A stretch of 64,000 nt of DNA, from assembly GCF_000818015.1 (NCBI RefSeq), contig NZ_CP007511.1, forward strand, positions 682,001 to 746,000. The letters run 5' to 3'. Under the pieces are notes generated by a model, which saw only the letters and a list, made by a program, of their open reading frames with translations, did not search any database and was not told where the DNA came from. This document shows, piece after piece, positions 49,508 to 60,556 of the stretch. Position 1 is the first letter of the stretch; each line of letters starts with the position of its first letter. The DNA comes from Stutzerimonas balearica DSM 6083 (GTDB lineage: Bacteria > Pseudomonadota > Gammaproteobacteria > Pseudomonadales > Pseudomonadaceae). The position numbers and the translations under genes are program-made.

Positions 49508-51367
49508 ATGGAGCTCAAGGAGAGACAGGTGAAAGACCAGGCCCAGTTCCACATGCGTTACTGGATGATCGCCATCCTCGTGTTCATGGGTTTGCAGTAC
49601 CTGCTGTCGCAGCAGCAAACCGTCGCGACGATTCCCTACAGCGAGTTCGAAGCGCACCTGAAGGCCGGGCGCATCGACGAGATCGCCGTTACCGACCGGC
49701 GCATCGAAGGCACCTTCAAGGAAGCGCTGCCGAGCGGCCAGCGACGCTTCGTCACCAACCGCGTCGAGCCGGACCTGGCGGCCTTCCTCGAGCAGTACCC
49801 GGTGCGCTACAGCGGCCGGGTGGAGAGTACGCTGCTGCGCGACCTGCTCTCCTGGATCGTGCCGGCGGCGTTGTTCTTCGGCATCTGGTTGTTCCTGCTC
49901 AGGCGCATCGGCAGCGGGATCGGCGGCGGGGGCATGATGCAGATCGGCAAGAGCAAGGCGCGGGTCTACGTCGAGACCGACATGAAGGTGACCTTTGCCG
50001 ATGTCGCCGGCGTGGACGAGGCCAAGGACGAGCTCAAGGAGATCATCGAATTCCTGCGCGACCCGCAGACCTATGGCCGCCTTGGCGGACGCATGCCCAA
50101 GGGCGTGCTGCTGGTCGGCCCGCCCGGCACTGGCAAGACGCTGCTGGCCCGCGCCGTGGCCGGCGAGGCGAAGGTGCCGTTCTTTTCCATTTCCGGTTCC
50201 GAGTTCGTCGAGATGTTCGTCGGCGTCGGCGCCGCGCGGGTGCGTGATCTGTTCGAACAGGCGCGGGCCCAGGCGCCGGCGATCATCTTCATCGACGAGC
50301 TGGACGCTCTCGGCCGCGCCCGCGGTGCCGGCCCCCTGTCCGGCGGGCATGACGAGAAGGAGCAGACGCTCAACCAGCTGCTGGTGGAGATGGACGGATT
50401 CGACACCTCCAGCGGCCTGGTGCTGCTGGCGGCCACCAATCGCCCGGAAATCCTCGATCCGGCGCTGCTGCGCGCCGGCCGCTTCGACCGTCAGGTGCTG
50501 GTCGATCGTCCGGACAAGGTCGGCCGGGTGCAGATTCTCAACGTGCATCTGAAGAAAGCACGGTTGGCCGCGGATGTCGATCCGCAGGCGATTGCCGCGC
50601 TCACGCCGGGGTTCACCGGCGCCGACCTGGCCAATCTGGTCAACGAGGCGACGCTGCTGGCGACCCGGCGCAATGCCGACGCGGTGTCGATGCAGGACTT
50701 CACTGCAGCGATCGAACGCATCATCGCCGGGCTGGAGAAACGCAACCGCCTGCTCAATCCGCGCGAGCGCGAGATCGTCGCCTATCACGAGATGGGCCAT
50801 GCGCTGGTGGCGATGGCGCTGCCGGGCGTCGATCCGGTGCACAAGGTGTCGATCATTCCGCGCGGCATGGGGGCGCTGGGTTACACCATCCAACGGCCGA
50901 TCGAGGATCGCTTCCTGATGACCCGTGAGGAGTTGGAGAACAAGATGGCCGTGCTGCTCGGCGGACGTGCCGCGGAATGGCTGATCTTCGCGCATCTGTC
51001 CACCGGCGCGGCGGACGACCTGGCTAAGGTCACCGACATTGCCCGGGCGATGGTGACGCGCTACGGCATGTCCAAGCGCCTCGGGCACCTGGCCTTGGAG
51101 CGCGAGCCCAATTCTTTCCTCGGCAACGAGGCGATGCTCGGCCTCAAGCCCCAGCACGACTATGCCGAGAGCACGGCGACGGCGATTGACGAGGAAGTGC
51201 AGGAGCTGGTTCAGTCGGCCTTCCAGCGTAGCGTCGATCTGCTGCAGGCGCGTCGTGCACTGCTCGAGCGCTGCGCCCGGCAGCTGCTGCAACAGGAGAC
51301 GCTGGATGCCGGACAACTGCGTGCGTTGAGCGCCGAGCTCGGCGCGCAGTCGCCGTCGTCGGACTAG
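49508..51367 (+). CDS. FtsH-type membrane AAA protease, second copy
   Basis: This 619-residue protein has two N-terminal membrane spans around a periplasmic FtsH_ext region ([20 protein letters not shown]), an AAA domain with [19 protein letters not shown] and the second region of homology ([19 protein letters not shown]), and a zinc protease motif HEMGH. Housekeeping ftsH normally sits by rlmE and folP, which are not here, so this is a paralogue, possibly for stress proteolysis. It overlaps the end of the convergent queG by 4 nt. Confidence 0.92.
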   Translation: MELKERQVKDQAQFHMRYWMIAILVFMGLQYLLSQQQTVATIPYSEFEAHLKAGRIDEIAVTDRRIEGTFKEALPSGQRRFVTNRVEPDLAAFLEQYPVRYSGRVESTLLRDLLSWIVPAALFFGIWLFLLRRIGSGIGGGGMMQIGKSKARVYVETDMKVTFADVAGVDEAKDELKEIIEFLRDPQTYGRLGGRMPKGVLLVGPPGTGKTLLARAVAGEAKVPFFSISGSEFVEMFVGVGAARVRDLFEQARAQAPAIIFIDELDALGRARGAGPLSGGHDEKEQTLNQLLVEMDGFDTSSGLVLLAATNRPEILDPALLRAGRFDRQVLVDRPDKVGRVQILNVHLKKARLAADVDPQAIAALTPGFTGADLANLVNEATLLATRRNADAVSMQDFTAAIERIIAGLEKRNRLLNPREREIVAYHEMGHALVAMALPGVDPVHKVSIIPRGMGALGYTIQRPIEDRFLMTREELENKMAVLLGGRAAEWLIFAHLSTGAADDLAKVTDIARAMVTRYGMSKRLGHLALEREPNSFLGNEAMLGLKPQHDYAESTATAIDEEVQELVQSAFQRSVDLLQARRALLERCARQLLQQETLDAGQLRALSAELGAQSPSSD

Positions 51368-52434
51368 CCTGCCCGCTTGGCGTGCTGGGTCAGGGCCCAC
51401 TCCACATGCTCGCGCACCAGCTCCGACGGATCGTCGCGGCGCGCCTCGAGCGCCTCCAGCACCGGGATGCTCGACGGTGCATTGCCCAGGCCCACCGCGA
51501 GATTGCGCAGCCAGCGTTCGTAGCCGGCGCGGCGTAGCGGTGAGCCCTCGGTGCGACTGAGAAATTCCTCTTCCGTCCAGCGGAACAAGGTCGCCAGCTC
51601 GGCGTTGTCCAGACTGTGGCGCGGTTGGAAGTCACCTTGCTCGGTGGGGCGGGCGAAGCGGTTCCATGGGCAGACGATCTGGCAATCGTCGCAGCCGAAC
51701 ACGCGGTTGCCGATCTTGCCGCGCAGCTCGAGCGGGATCGGCCCCTTCAGCTCGATGGTGAGGTAGGAAATGCAGCGCCGCGCGTCCAGCAGCCGCTCAC
51801 CGACGAAAGCCTCGGTGGGGCAGATGTCCAGGCAGGCGTGGCAGCTGCCGCAGTGATCGCGGGTCACCGGCTCGTCGACCGGCAGGGCGATGTCGACGAA
51901 CAGCTCGCCGAGAAAGAACCAGCTGCCGGCCTTGCGGTTGAGCAGGAGGGTGTTCTTGCCGATCCAGCCGAGCCCGGCCTGTTGCCCGGCGGCCTTCTCC
52001 AGCACCGGTGCGCTGTCGACGAAGGCGCGAAAGCCGAACGGGCCGACCACCTGCTGAATGCGCTCGGCCAGCTGCTGGATGCGCTTGCGGATCAGCTTGT
52101 GATAATCGCGGCCCAGCGCATAGCGCGACACATAGGCCTTCTCCGGGTCGGCCAGCTGCTGGCTCATGCGCGTGTCGCCGGGCAGGTAGTCCATGCGCAG
52201 CGAGATGACCCGCAGCGTGCCGGGCACCAGCTCGTCCGGCCGCGAGCGCTTGCTGCCGTGGGCGGCCATGTAGTCCATCTCGCCCTGGTAGCCCGCCGCC
52301 AGCCAGGCTTGCAGGTGCCTTTCATGCTCGCCGAGGTCGATGCCGGTGATCCCGACCTGCTGGAAGCCGAGCTCGCAGCCCCACTCCTTGATGGAGTCGG
52401 CGAGGGCGATGGGGTCGAGAGCGGAGCTGGACAT
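51364..52434 (-). CDS. queG: Epoxyqueuosine reductase
   Basis: The 356-residue cobalamin and iron-sulfur enzyme reduces epoxyqueuosine to queuosine in tRNA. Two 4Fe-4S clusters are shown by CGSCHACLDICPTEAF and CDDCQIVCPWNRFA; LGWIGKNTLLLN and YALGRDYHKL complete the family. Its 5' end faces nnr divergently with a 72-bp gap. Confidence 0.95.
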   Translation of the reverse strand: MSSSALDPIALADSIKEWGCELGFQQVGITGIDLGEHERHLQAWLAAGYQGEMDYMAAHGSKRSRPDELVPGTLRVISLRMDYLPGDTRMSQQLADPEKAYVSRYALGRDYHKLIRKRIQQLAERIQQVVGPFGFRAFVDSAPVLEKAAGQQAGLGWIGKNTLLLNRKAGSWFFLGELFVDIALPVDEPVTRDHCGSCHACLDICPTEAFVGERLLDARRCISYLTIELKGPIPLELRGKIGNRVFGCDDCQIVCPWNRFARPTEQGDFQPRHSLDNAELATLFRWTEEEFLSRTEGSPLRRAGYERWLRNLAVGLGNAPSSIPVLEALEARRDDPSELVREHVEWALTQHAKRAG

Positions 52435-52506
52435 CGGAGACTGCAGCGCGATTCAGGCGGGTGCGTATAATTCTGCCAGACATTCCGCCGCGATGATCCT
52501 CTGCCG

Positions 52507-53997
52507 ATGACCGACCCGCTGCCCACCGCCCTGTACACCGCCACTCAGGTGCGCGAACTCGACGCACGCCTGATCGGCGCCGGCACGCCCGGCTTCGAAC
52601 TCATGCAGCGTGCCGCGCACGCCTGCTGGCGCGCGTTGCGGCGACGCTGGCCCGATGCTGGCACGGTCACCGTGCTGGCTGGCAGCGGCAACAACGCCGG
52701 CGACGGCTACCTGGTTGCCACGCTGGCACAGCGGGCCGGCTGGCAGGTGAAGGTTGTCGCGGTCGGCGAACCGCAAGCGCTCAAGGGCGATGCCGCAAAC
52801 GCCTGTGCCGAGGCTCGGCAGGCGGGCGTCGTGATCGAGCCCTGGCGCAGCGATAGTCCGCTGGACGGTGTGCTTGTCGACGCGTTGCTTGGTACCGGTC
52901 TGACCGGCGCGGTGCGGCCGCCTTATGCGCAGGCCATCGAGGCGATCAATGAAAGCGGGCGTCCGGTGCTGGCGGTGGATATCCCCTCGGGGCTCTGCGC
53001 TGACACGGGGGCGCTGCTCGGCCATGCCGTACGCGCCGAGGTGACCGTGACCTTTATCGGTCTCAAGCTGGGGTTGTTCACCGGGGAAGGGCCGGATCGA
53101 GTCGGCCAGCTGGTCTTCGACGACCTGCAAGCCGAGCAGGCGCAGGTCGCGGCGATGCCGCACGAAGCGGTGCGTCTGTGCCCGGACACTCTGCCGCGGC
53201 TGGCGCCAAGGCGCCCGACCGCGCACAAGGGCAGCTTTGGCCAGGCGCTGGTCATCGGTGGCGATCTGGGTACCGGCGGTGCCGCGCTCCTGGCCAGCGA
53301 GGCGGCGCTGCGCTGTGGCGCCGGCATGGTCACCCTGGCGACCCGCCCTGAGCATGTCACCGCATCACTGGTGCGACGCCCCGAGATCATGTGCAACGGC
53401 GTCGAGTCGACCTACGCGCTGACAGCGCTGACCGAGCGTGCCGACGTGCTGGTGGTCGGCCCTGGGTTGGGGCAGGGGCCTTGGGGGCGCAGCCTGCTGT
53501 CGCTGGCCGTGCAGGCCGAGGTGCCGCAAGTGTGGGACGCCGATGCGCTGAACCTGCTTGCCCACGGCGCGGTCGAGTTGCCCGCCCGCTGCCTGATCAC
53601 GCCACATCCGGGCGAGGCCGCGCGACTGCTGGGCTGCACTACTGCCGAAGTGCAGGCCGATCGACCGCGCGCGGTACGCGAGCTGGCCCGGCGGTTTCGC
53701 TGCAGCGCGCTGCTCAAGGGCGCCGGGACGCTGATCGCTGATGACGAGGGGCGGATGGCCCTGTGCGACCGTGGCCATCCTGCCATGGCCAGCGCCGGGC
53801 TGGGCGATGTGCTGGCCGGTGTCGCCGGTGCGCTATTGGCGCAGGGGCTGGAGCCGTTCGAAGCGGGCTGCCTGGCCGCCTGGCTGCATGCGGTCGCCGG
53901 TGAACGCTGCGCCGACGGAGGGCGCGGACTGGCTGCCGGCGATCTGATCCCGCAGGTGCGTCACCTGCTTGAGGAGCACGCGCCATGCACGAAGTGA
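52507..53997 (+). CDS. nnr: Bifunctional NAD(P)H-hydrate epimerase/dehydratase
   Basis: The 496-residue fusion repairs hydrated NAD(P)H. The N-terminal YjeF epimerase domain has LAGSGNNAGDGYLVATLA and VDALLGTGL, and the C-terminal ADP-dependent dehydratase domain has HKGSFGQALVIGGD, DADALNLLA, TPHPGEAARLLG and LKGAGTLIAD. It starts the series running to hisZ. It overlaps tsaE by 13 nt. Confidence 0.95.
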   Translation: MTDPLPTALYTATQVRELDARLIGAGTPGFELMQRAAHACWRALRRRWPDAGTVTVLAGSGNNAGDGYLVATLAQRAGWQVKVVAVGEPQALKGDAANACAEARQAGVVIEPWRSDSPLDGVLVDALLGTGLTGAVRPPYAQAIEAINESGRPVLAVDIPSGLCADTGALLGHAVRAEVTVTFIGLKLGLFTGEGPDRVGQLVFDDLQAEQAQVAAMPHEAVRLCPDTLPRLAPRRPTAHKGSFGQALVIGGDLGTGGAALLASEAALRCGAGMVTLATRPEHVTASLVRRPEIMCNGVESTYALTALTERADVLVVGPGLGQGPWGRSLLSLAVQAEVPQVWDADALNLLAHGAVELPARCLITPHPGEAARLLGCTTAEVQADRPRAVRELARRFRCSALLKGAGTLIADDEGRMALCDRGHPAMASAGLGDVLAGVAGALLAQGLEPFEAGCLAAWLHAVAGERCADGGRGLAAGDLIPQVRHLLEEHAPCTK

Positions 53998-54455
53998 CTT
54001 TGTATGCGGCCGACGAGGCGCAGATGCTAGAACTGGGCGCACGCATCGCCCGGGCGACCGGCGGGCGCGGCGTGATCTATCTGCATGGCGACCTGGGGGC
54101 CGGCAAGACCACGCTTTCACGCGGGTTGATCCGCGGCTTCGGCCACGACGGCAAGGTCAAGAGCCCGACGTTTACCCTTGTCGAGCCCTACGAGATCGGC
54201 ACGGTGCGGATCTTTCACTTCGATCTCTATCGGCTCGTCGATCCCGAGGAACTTGAGTTTCTGGGCATTCGCGACTATTTCGCGGGGGATGCCCTGTGCC
54301 TGGTGGAGTGGCCGGAACGCGGGGCCGGCGTTTTGCCAAAGGCAGACCTGGACATTACCATTGCGCCGCATGACGCCGGGCGCTTGTTGCGCCTTTCGCC
54401 GCGGGGCGAGCGAGGCCAGGCCTGGTGCGACGCCCTGACCGAAGACGAACATTGA
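53985..54455 (+). CDS. tsaE: tRNA t6A-modification ATPase TsaE
   Basis: The 156-residue ATPase works with TsaB and TsaD to make threonylcarbamoyladenosine at tRNA position 37. It has the P-loop GDLGAGKTT, SPTFTLVEPYEI and HFDLYRLVDPEELEFLGIRD. It overlaps nnr and precedes amiB by 14 bp. Confidence 0.96.
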   Translation: MHEVTLYAADEAQMLELGARIARATGGRGVIYLHGDLGAGKTTLSRGLIRGFGHDGKVKSPTFTLVEPYEIGTVRIFHFDLYRLVDPEELEFLGIRDYFAGDALCLVEWPERGAGVLPKADLDITIAPHDAGRLLRLSPRGERGQAWCDALTEDEH

Positions 54456-54469
54456 ACACGAGGTTGGGT

Positions 54470-55885
54470 ATGCGCATACGCGCGCTGGTTAGCGGTCTGC
54501 TGGTCCTGTTCGCCACGGTGCAGGCGTTCGCTGCCACCGATGTGCAGAGCGTGCGGCTCTGGCGTGCGCCGGACAACACCCGTCTGGTGTTCGATCTGTC
54601 GGGGCCGGTCAAGCACAATGTGTTCACACTCGAGGCTCCGGACCGGATCGTCATCGATGTCACCGGGGCCAGCCTCAAGGCACAACTCAGCGGCCTCCCG
54701 CTGGAAAACACGCCGGTGGCGGCGCTGCGTGCCGGCCAACCCGATGCCGATACCCTGCGCGTGGTGGTCGATCTCAAGGCTCCGGTATCGCCGAAGAGCT
54801 TTGCCCTGGCGCCGAACCAGCAATACGGCCATCGCCTGGTGGTCGACCTCTACGATCAGCCGGGCGGTGCCGCTGCCGATACCCGGCTGCCGGTCAATAC
54901 GGCGCCGGCTGTTCCCGTGGCGCCGGTCTCGCCAACGTTGCCGGCGGTCAAGCTGCCTGCCACGCCGACCAGCAAGCGTGACATCGTGATTGCCATCGAC
55001 GCCGGTCACGGCGGCGAGGATCCGGGCGCCATCGGGCCGGGCAAGATCTACGAAAAGACCGTAGTACTGCAGATCGCCAAGGAGCTGCAGCGGCAGATCA
55101 ATGCCGAGAAGGGCTTCCGTGCCGAGCTGGTGCGCACCGGCGACTACTTCATCCCCTTGCGCAAACGCACCGAGATTGCGCGCAAGAAGGGCGCCGACCT
55201 GTTCGTCTCGGTCCACGCCGATGCCGCGCCGCGTTCATCGGCCTACGGCGCTTCGGTCTTTGCACTCTCCGATCGCGGCGCGACCTCGGAAACTGCGCGC
55301 TGGCTGGCCGACAGCGAGAACCGCTCCGACCTGATCGGTGGCGCTGGCAATGTCAGCCTCGACGACAAGGACCGCATGCTCGCCGGCGTGCTGCTCGATC
55401 TGTCGATGACCGCCTCGCTGTCCTCCAGCCTCAACGTCGGGCAGAAGGTGCTGAGCAACATGGGCCGTATCACGCCCCTGCACAAGCGCCGCGTGGAACA
55501 GGCCGGTTTCATGGTGCTCAAGAGTCCGGACATCCCGTCGATTCTGGTCGAGACCGGGTTCATCTCCAACCCGTCGGAAGCGCGCAAGCTGCAGACGCGC
55601 AGCCATCAGCAGGCGCTGGCTCGGTCGATTCACAGTGGGGTCAAGCAGTTCTTCCACGAGAACCCGCCGCCCGGAACCTATGTCGCCTGGTTGCGCGACG
55701 CCGGCAAGATCGCGGCCGGGCCGCGCGAGCACGTGGTGCGGTCGGGCGAGAGCCTGGCCCTGCTGGCGCAACGTTACCAGGTCAGTCTGGCCTCGTTGCG
55801 CAGCGCCAATGGCCTGAAGAGCGACACCATCAAGATCGGCCAGACGCTGAGCATTCCTGCCACCACGCTGGCCTCGCAACCATGA
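54470..55885 (+). CDS. amiB: N-acetylmuramoyl-L-alanine amidase AmiB
   Basis: The 471-residue periplasmic enzyme cleaves septal murein during daughter-cell separation. It has a signal peptide (to VQAFA), an AMIN domain, an Amidase_3 catalytic domain with [15 protein letters not shown] and [15 protein letters not shown], and a C-terminal LysM domain ([16 protein letters not shown]). The ATG at 54470 starts the signal peptide. Its stop overlaps mutL (ATGA). Confidence 0.95.
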   Translation: MRIRALVSGLLVLFATVQAFAATDVQSVRLWRAPDNTRLVFDLSGPVKHNVFTLEAPDRIVIDVTGASLKAQLSGLPLENTPVAALRAGQPDADTLRVVVDLKAPVSPKSFALAPNQQYGHRLVVDLYDQPGGAAADTRLPVNTAPAVPVAPVSPTLPAVKLPATPTSKRDIVIAIDAGHGGEDPGAIGPGKIYEKTVVLQIAKELQRQINAEKGFRAELVRTGDYFIPLRKRTEIARKKGADLFVSVHADAAPRSSAYGASVFALSDRGATSETARWLADSENRSDLIGGAGNVSLDDKDRMLAGVLLDLSMTASLSSSLNVGQKVLSNMGRITPLHKRRVEQAGFMVLKSPDIPSILVETGFISNPSEARKLQTRSHQQALARSIHSGVKQFFHENPPPGTYVAWLRDAGKIAAGPREHVVRSGESLALLAQRYQVSLASLRSANGLKSDTIKIGQTLSIPATTLASQP

Positions 55886-57759
55886 GTGAGTTGCGTCGTA
55901 TCCAGCTGCTTACCCCCCGGCTGGCGAACCAGATTGCCGCTGGCGAAGTGGTCGAGCGACCCGCCTCGGTCGCCAAGGAGTTGCTGGAGAACAGCCTCGA
56001 TTCCGGCGCGCTGCGCATCGATGTGGACGTCGAGCAGGGCGGTATCAAGCTGTTGCGGGTGCGCGATGACGGCTGCGGTATTCCCGCCGACGATCTGCCG
56101 CTGGCCCTCGCGCGCCATGCCACCAGCAAGATCCGTGACCTGGAAGATCTGGAGCGGGTGATGAGCCTGGGCTTTCGCGGCGAAGCGCTGGCCTCGATCA
56201 GTTCGGTCTCGCGTCTGACGCTGACCTCGCGCACATCCGATGCCAGCGAGGCCTGGCAGGTGGAAACCGAAGGGCGCGAAATGGAGGCGCGGGTGCAGCC
56301 GGCGGCGCATCCGGTGGGCACCTCGGTCGAGGTGCGCGACCTGTTCTTCAATACGCCGGCGCGACGCAAGTTCCTGCGTACCGAAAAGACCGAATTCGAC
56401 CACTTGCAGGAAGTCATCAAGCGGCTGGCGTTGGCGCGTTTCGACGTTGCTTTCCATCTGCGGCACAACGGCAAGAGCGTGCTGGCGCTGCATCAGGCCG
56501 ACGATGACGTGGCGCGCGGACGGCGGGTGGCAGCCGTCTGTGGCTCTGCCTTTCTCGAGCAGGCGCTGCCGATCGAAGTCGAACGCAATGGCTTGCGCCT
56601 GTGGGGGTGGGTGGGTCTGCCGACGTTCTCGCGCAGCCAGGCGGACCTGCAGTACTTCTATGTCAACGGCCGCATGGTGCGTGACAAGCTGGTCGCGCAT
56701 GCGGTGCGTCAGGCCTATCGCGACGTGCTGTTCAATGGCCGGCATCCGACTTTTGTGCTGTTTCTTGACGTCGATCCGGGCGTGGTGGATGTCAACGTGC
56801 ACCCGACCAAGCACGAGGTGCGCTTCCGTGACAGTCGCATGGTGCATGACTTCCTCTACGGTACGCTGCACCGCGCGCTGGGCGACGTGCGCCCCGAAGA
56901 CCAGCTGGCTGCCCCTGCCAGCGTTGCCGGTATTGCGCAGCCGATAAGCGGCCTGGCGGCGGGGGAGTTCGCCGGGCAGAACGAGATGAGCCTGTCGGCC
57001 AGCGTGCTGGAGGCTCCGCCGGCCGAATCCCAGCCGGCCTGGCGCACAAGCGGTGCGGGCTACCAGATGCCACGCCCGGCTGCCGGTGGCTTCACCGCCG
57101 AGGCCCAGGGCGCCTATCGCGAGTTCGTGACGCCCCTGCCAGCTCCCGCGGCGTTGCCCGAGGCTCAGGCCGACGTGCCGCCGCTGGGCTACGCGCTGGC
57201 GCAGCTCAAGGGCATCTACATCCTGGCCGAGAATGCCCAGGGCATGGTGCTGGTGGACATGCATGCAGCGCATGAACGCATCACCTATGAGCGCTTGAAG
57301 GCGGCCATGGCCAGCGAGGGGCTGCGTGGCCAGCCGCTGCTGGTGCCCGAGTCGATCGCGGTGAGCCAGCGTGAAGCCGACTGTGCCGAAGAGCACAGCG
57401 AGTGGTTCCAGCGGTTGGGCTTCGAGTTACAGCGCTTGGGGCCTGAAACCCTGGCGATCCGGCAGATTCCGGCGCTGCTCCGGCAGGCCGAGGCGACCCA
57501 ATTGGTGCGCGACGTGCTGGCCGACCTGCTCGAGTACGGCACCAGTGACCGTATCCAGGCGCATCTCAACGAGCTGTTGGCGACCATGGCTTGCCACGGC
57601 GCCGTGCGCGCCAATCGCCGGCTGACGGTGCCGGAGATGAACGCCCTGCTGCGCGACATGGAGCAAACCGAGCGCAGCGGGCAGTGCAATCATGGCCGCC
57701 CGACCTGGACCCAGTTGGGCATGGACGATCTGGACCGGCTGTTCCTGCGCGGTCGCTGA
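55882..57759 (+). CDS. mutL: DNA mismatch repair protein MutL
   Basis: The 625-residue protein couples MutS mismatch recognition to strand removal. The GHKL ATPase motifs are [21 protein letters not shown] and [10 protein letters not shown]. The C-terminal domain has [12 protein letters not shown], the metal-binding endonuclease motif of pseudomonad MutL, consistent with the lack of MutH in these bacteria. It overlaps amiB by 4 nt. Confidence 0.97.
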   Translation: MSELRRIQLLTPRLANQIAAGEVVERPASVAKELLENSLDSGALRIDVDVEQGGIKLLRVRDDGCGIPADDLPLALARHATSKIRDLEDLERVMSLGFRGEALASISSVSRLTLTSRTSDASEAWQVETEGREMEARVQPAAHPVGTSVEVRDLFFNTPARRKFLRTEKTEFDHLQEVIKRLALARFDVAFHLRHNGKSVLALHQADDDVARGRRVAAVCGSAFLEQALPIEVERNGLRLWGWVGLPTFSRSQADLQYFYVNGRMVRDKLVAHAVRQAYRDVLFNGRHPTFVLFLDVDPGVVDVNVHPTKHEVRFRDSRMVHDFLYGTLHRALGDVRPEDQLAAPASVAGIAQPISGLAAGEFAGQNEMSLSASVLEAPPAESQPAWRTSGAGYQMPRPAAGGFTAEAQGAYREFVTPLPAPAALPEAQADVPPLGYALAQLKGIYILAENAQGMVLVDMHAAHERITYERLKAAMASEGLRGQPLLVPESIAVSQREADCAEEHSEWFQRLGFELQRLGPETLAIRQIPALLRQAEATQLVRDVLADLLEYGTSDRIQAHLNELLATMACHGAVRANRRLTVPEMNALLRDMEQTERSGQCNHGRPTWTQLGMDDLDRLFLRGR

Positions 57760-57828
57760 CCGCCCGTTCGGCTTGCTAGTGCGGGGCTTCTTCCCGACAC
57801 TATGCGGCCGCAAGTCGTGAGTTCGCCA

Positions 57829-58800
57829 ATGCCTGCACTGCCTCCTGCCATCTTTCTCATGGGCCCCACCGCGTCCGGCAAGACCGACCTGGCGCTGGAG
57901 CTGGCCGAGGCGCTGCCCTGCGAGCTCGTTAGCGTCGATTCGGCGCTGGTCTATCGGGGCATGGATATCGGCACGGCCAAGCCGTCGAGCGAAGTGCTGG
58001 CGCGCTTTCCGCACCGCCTGGTGGATATCCTCGATCCGGCGGAAAGCTATTCGGCTGCGCGCTTCGCCGGCGATGCGCTGCAGGCGATGGCGGAGATCAC
58101 CGCCTCGGGACGTATCCCCCTGCTCGTTGGCGGCACCATGCTTTACTTCAAGGCGTTGCTCGAGGGGCTGGCGGATATGCCGGCCGCGGACTCGCAGGTG
58201 CGCGCGCAACTGGAGGCCGAGGCCGCTGTCGATGGGCTTGCCGCGTTGCATGAGCGCCTCTCCGAGATCGATCCGGAGTCCGCAGCACGCATTCACCCCA
58301 ACGATCCGCAGCGGTTGATCCGGGCGCTGGAGGTCTATCACGTCAGCGGGCTGACGATGACCGAACATCGCGCCAGACAAAGGTCGCAAAAGCTTGGGGC
58401 TCATGCGCCGGACAGCGGCGTCTTGCCTTATACTGTTGCGCAGCTATCCATTGCGCCAGCGCAGCGGGAAGTGCTTCACCAGCGTATCGAACGGCGCTTC
58501 GTTCACATGGTTGAACAGGGCTTCGTTGCAGAGGTCGAAGCTCTTCGCGGTCGTGGTGATCTGCATCTCGGGTTGCCCTCGATGCGCGCAGTGGGTTACC
58601 GCCAGGTCTGGGAATATCTGGACGGGGCGATGACGCATGACCAGATGATCGAGCGCGGCATCATTGCCACGCGCCAGCTGGCCAAGCGGCAGTTCACCTG
58701 GCTGCGCGGTTGGAAGGGGGTTGCCTGGCTCGACAGCCTGGCCTGCGACAATCTGCCGCGAGCATTGAAATACCTGCAGCAGCTCCACATATTGAGCTGA
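57829..58800 (+). CDS. miaA: tRNA dimethylallyltransferase MiaA
   Basis: The 323-residue enzyme prenylates A37 of tRNAs reading UNN codons. It has the P-loop [44 protein letters not shown] and [13 protein letters not shown]. The ATG at 57829 gives the 323-residue length usual for Pseudomonas; an upstream ATG at 57802 has no better ribosome site. It precedes hfq, as in most gammaproteobacteria. Confidence 0.96.
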   Translation: MPALPPAIFLMGPTASGKTDLALELAEALPCELVSVDSALVYRGMDIGTAKPSSEVLARFPHRLVDILDPAESYSAARFAGDALQAMAEITASGRIPLLVGGTMLYFKALLEGLADMPAADSQVRAQLEAEAAVDGLAALHERLSEIDPESAARIHPNDPQRLIRALEVYHVSGLTMTEHRARQRSQKLGAHAPDSGVLPYTVAQLSIAPAQREVLHQRIERRFVHMVEQGFVAEVEALRGRGDLHLGLPSMRAVGYRQVWEYLDGAMTHDQMIERGIIATRQLAKRQFTWLRGWKGVAWLDSLACDNLPRALKYLQQLHILS

Positions 58801-58878
58801 ACTGCTAACAGACCGTCTATTCTCACACTCGTGGATCGTCGGTTGACCGAATAAATCACGAATAAACAGATCCTCTAA

Positions 58879-59145
<267 letters not shown>

Positions 59146-59156
59146 GGTAGGTATCT

Positions 59157-60458
59157 TTGTTCTTCGAACGTCCCGGCGGGGGAGAGCGGGCCATCCTGGT
59201 GCATCTGGAAGGCCAGGACCCCGCGGTACGCGAGGATCCCCAGGAGTTTCAGGAGCTCGCCCGCTCGGCTGGTGCCGAGACGGTGAGCTTCGTCAGCGTT
59301 TCCCGTCACCAGCCTTCAGCCAAGTATCTGATTGGCAGCGGCAAGGTCGAAGAGCTTCGTGACCTGGTCAAGCAGACCGAGTCCGAACTGGTGATCTTCA
59401 ATCACACCCTGACGCCCAGCCAGGAGCGCAACCTCGAGCGCGTTCTCGAGTGCCGCGTGCTCGACCGTACCGGATTGATCCTCGATATCTTCGCGCAGCG
59501 CGCGCGGACCCACGAAGGCAAGCTGCAGGTCGAGCTGGCTCAGCTCGAGCACATGAGTACGCGCCTGGTTCGGGGCTGGACCCACCTCGAGCGACAGAAG
59601 GGCGGTATCGGTTTGCGCGGTCCGGGTGAAACCCAGCTGGAAACCGACCGTCGCCTGTTGCGCGTGCGCATCCGGCAAATCAAGCAGCGTCTGGAAAAGG
59701 TTCGCGGGCAGCGCGAGCAGGCGCGCCGCGGTCGGCGGCGCGCTGACATCCCCTCGGTATCGCTGGTCGGCTATACCAACGCCGGCAAGTCCACGTTATT
59801 CAATTCGTTGACCGAAGCGGAGGTCTACGCGGCCAACCAGTTGTTCGCCACGCTCGACCCGACGCTGCGACGCATTGAAATCGGCGATGTCGGTCCGGTC
59901 GTGCTTGCCGATACCGTGGGCTTCATCCGCCATTTGCCGCACAAGCTGGTCGAGTCCTTTCGTGCCACGCTGGAGGAGTCGAGCAACGCCGACCTCTTGC
60001 TGCACGTGATCGACGCCCACGAGCCCGAGCGCGATCAGCAGATCGAGCAGGTGCTGGCTGTGCTCGGCGAGATCGGTGCCAACGAGTTGCCACTCCTCGA
60101 GGTTTACAACAAGGTTGACCTGCTCGAGGGCATCGAGCCACAGATTCAGCGCGATGCCGACGGCAGGCCGCAGCGAGTCTGGGTTTCGGCGCGTGAGGGG
60201 CTTGGGCTGGATCTGCTGCGACAGGCCATCGCCGAGCTTCTCGGGAATGATCTGTTCGTGGGTGCGCTGTGCTTGCCGCAGGCGCTTGGCAGGTTGCGTG
60301 CTCAGCTGTTCGAACTGGGCGCAGTACAGAGCGAAACGCATGATGAGCAGGGCGGCAGCGTGCTGCAGGTTCGTGTTCCACGCGTCGAGCTGCATCGCCT
60401 GGTCAGCCGTGAAGGTTTTCAGCCAAACGAGTTTCTGCAGCAACATACTTTGCAATAA
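59157..60458 (+). CDS. hflX: Ribosome-associated GTPase HflX
   Basis: The 433-residue GTPase splits or rescues stalled ribosomes. The N-terminal nucleotide-binding domain has SAKYLIGSGKVEEL, and the G domain has GYTNAGKSTLFN, DTVGFIRHLPH and the YNKVD base motif. It appears to start with TTG at 59157 after an AAGGTAGG site; no ATG fits the family N-terminus FFERPGGGERAILVHLEG. It lies 11 bp after hfq and is probably co-transcribed. Confidence 0.95.
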   Translation: MFFERPGGGERAILVHLEGQDPAVREDPQEFQELARSAGAETVSFVSVSRHQPSAKYLIGSGKVEELRDLVKQTESELVIFNHTLTPSQERNLERVLECRVLDRTGLILDIFAQRARTHEGKLQVELAQLEHMSTRLVRGWTHLERQKGGIGLRGPGETQLETDRRLLRVRIRQIKQRLEKVRGQREQARRGRRRADIPSVSLVGYTNAGKSTLFNSLTEAEVYAANQLFATLDPTLRRIEIGDVGPVVLADTVGFIRHLPHKLVESFRATLEESSNADLLLHVIDAHEPERDQQIEQVLAVLGEIGANELPLLEVYNKVDLLEGIEPQIQRDADGRPQRVWVSAREGLGLDLLRQAIAELLGNDLFVGALCLPQALGRLRAQLFELGAVQSETHDEQGGSVLQVRVPRVELHRLVSREGFQPNEFLQQHTLQ

Positions 60459-60556
60459 AGCCTGGAAGGGCGGCTTTGCCGCGCGTTTGAGGCTTTCGGT
60501 AGCATTGGCGGGCACGTCGTCGACGTGCCTAAGGCTTCAACAGAATGGAGAGCGCT

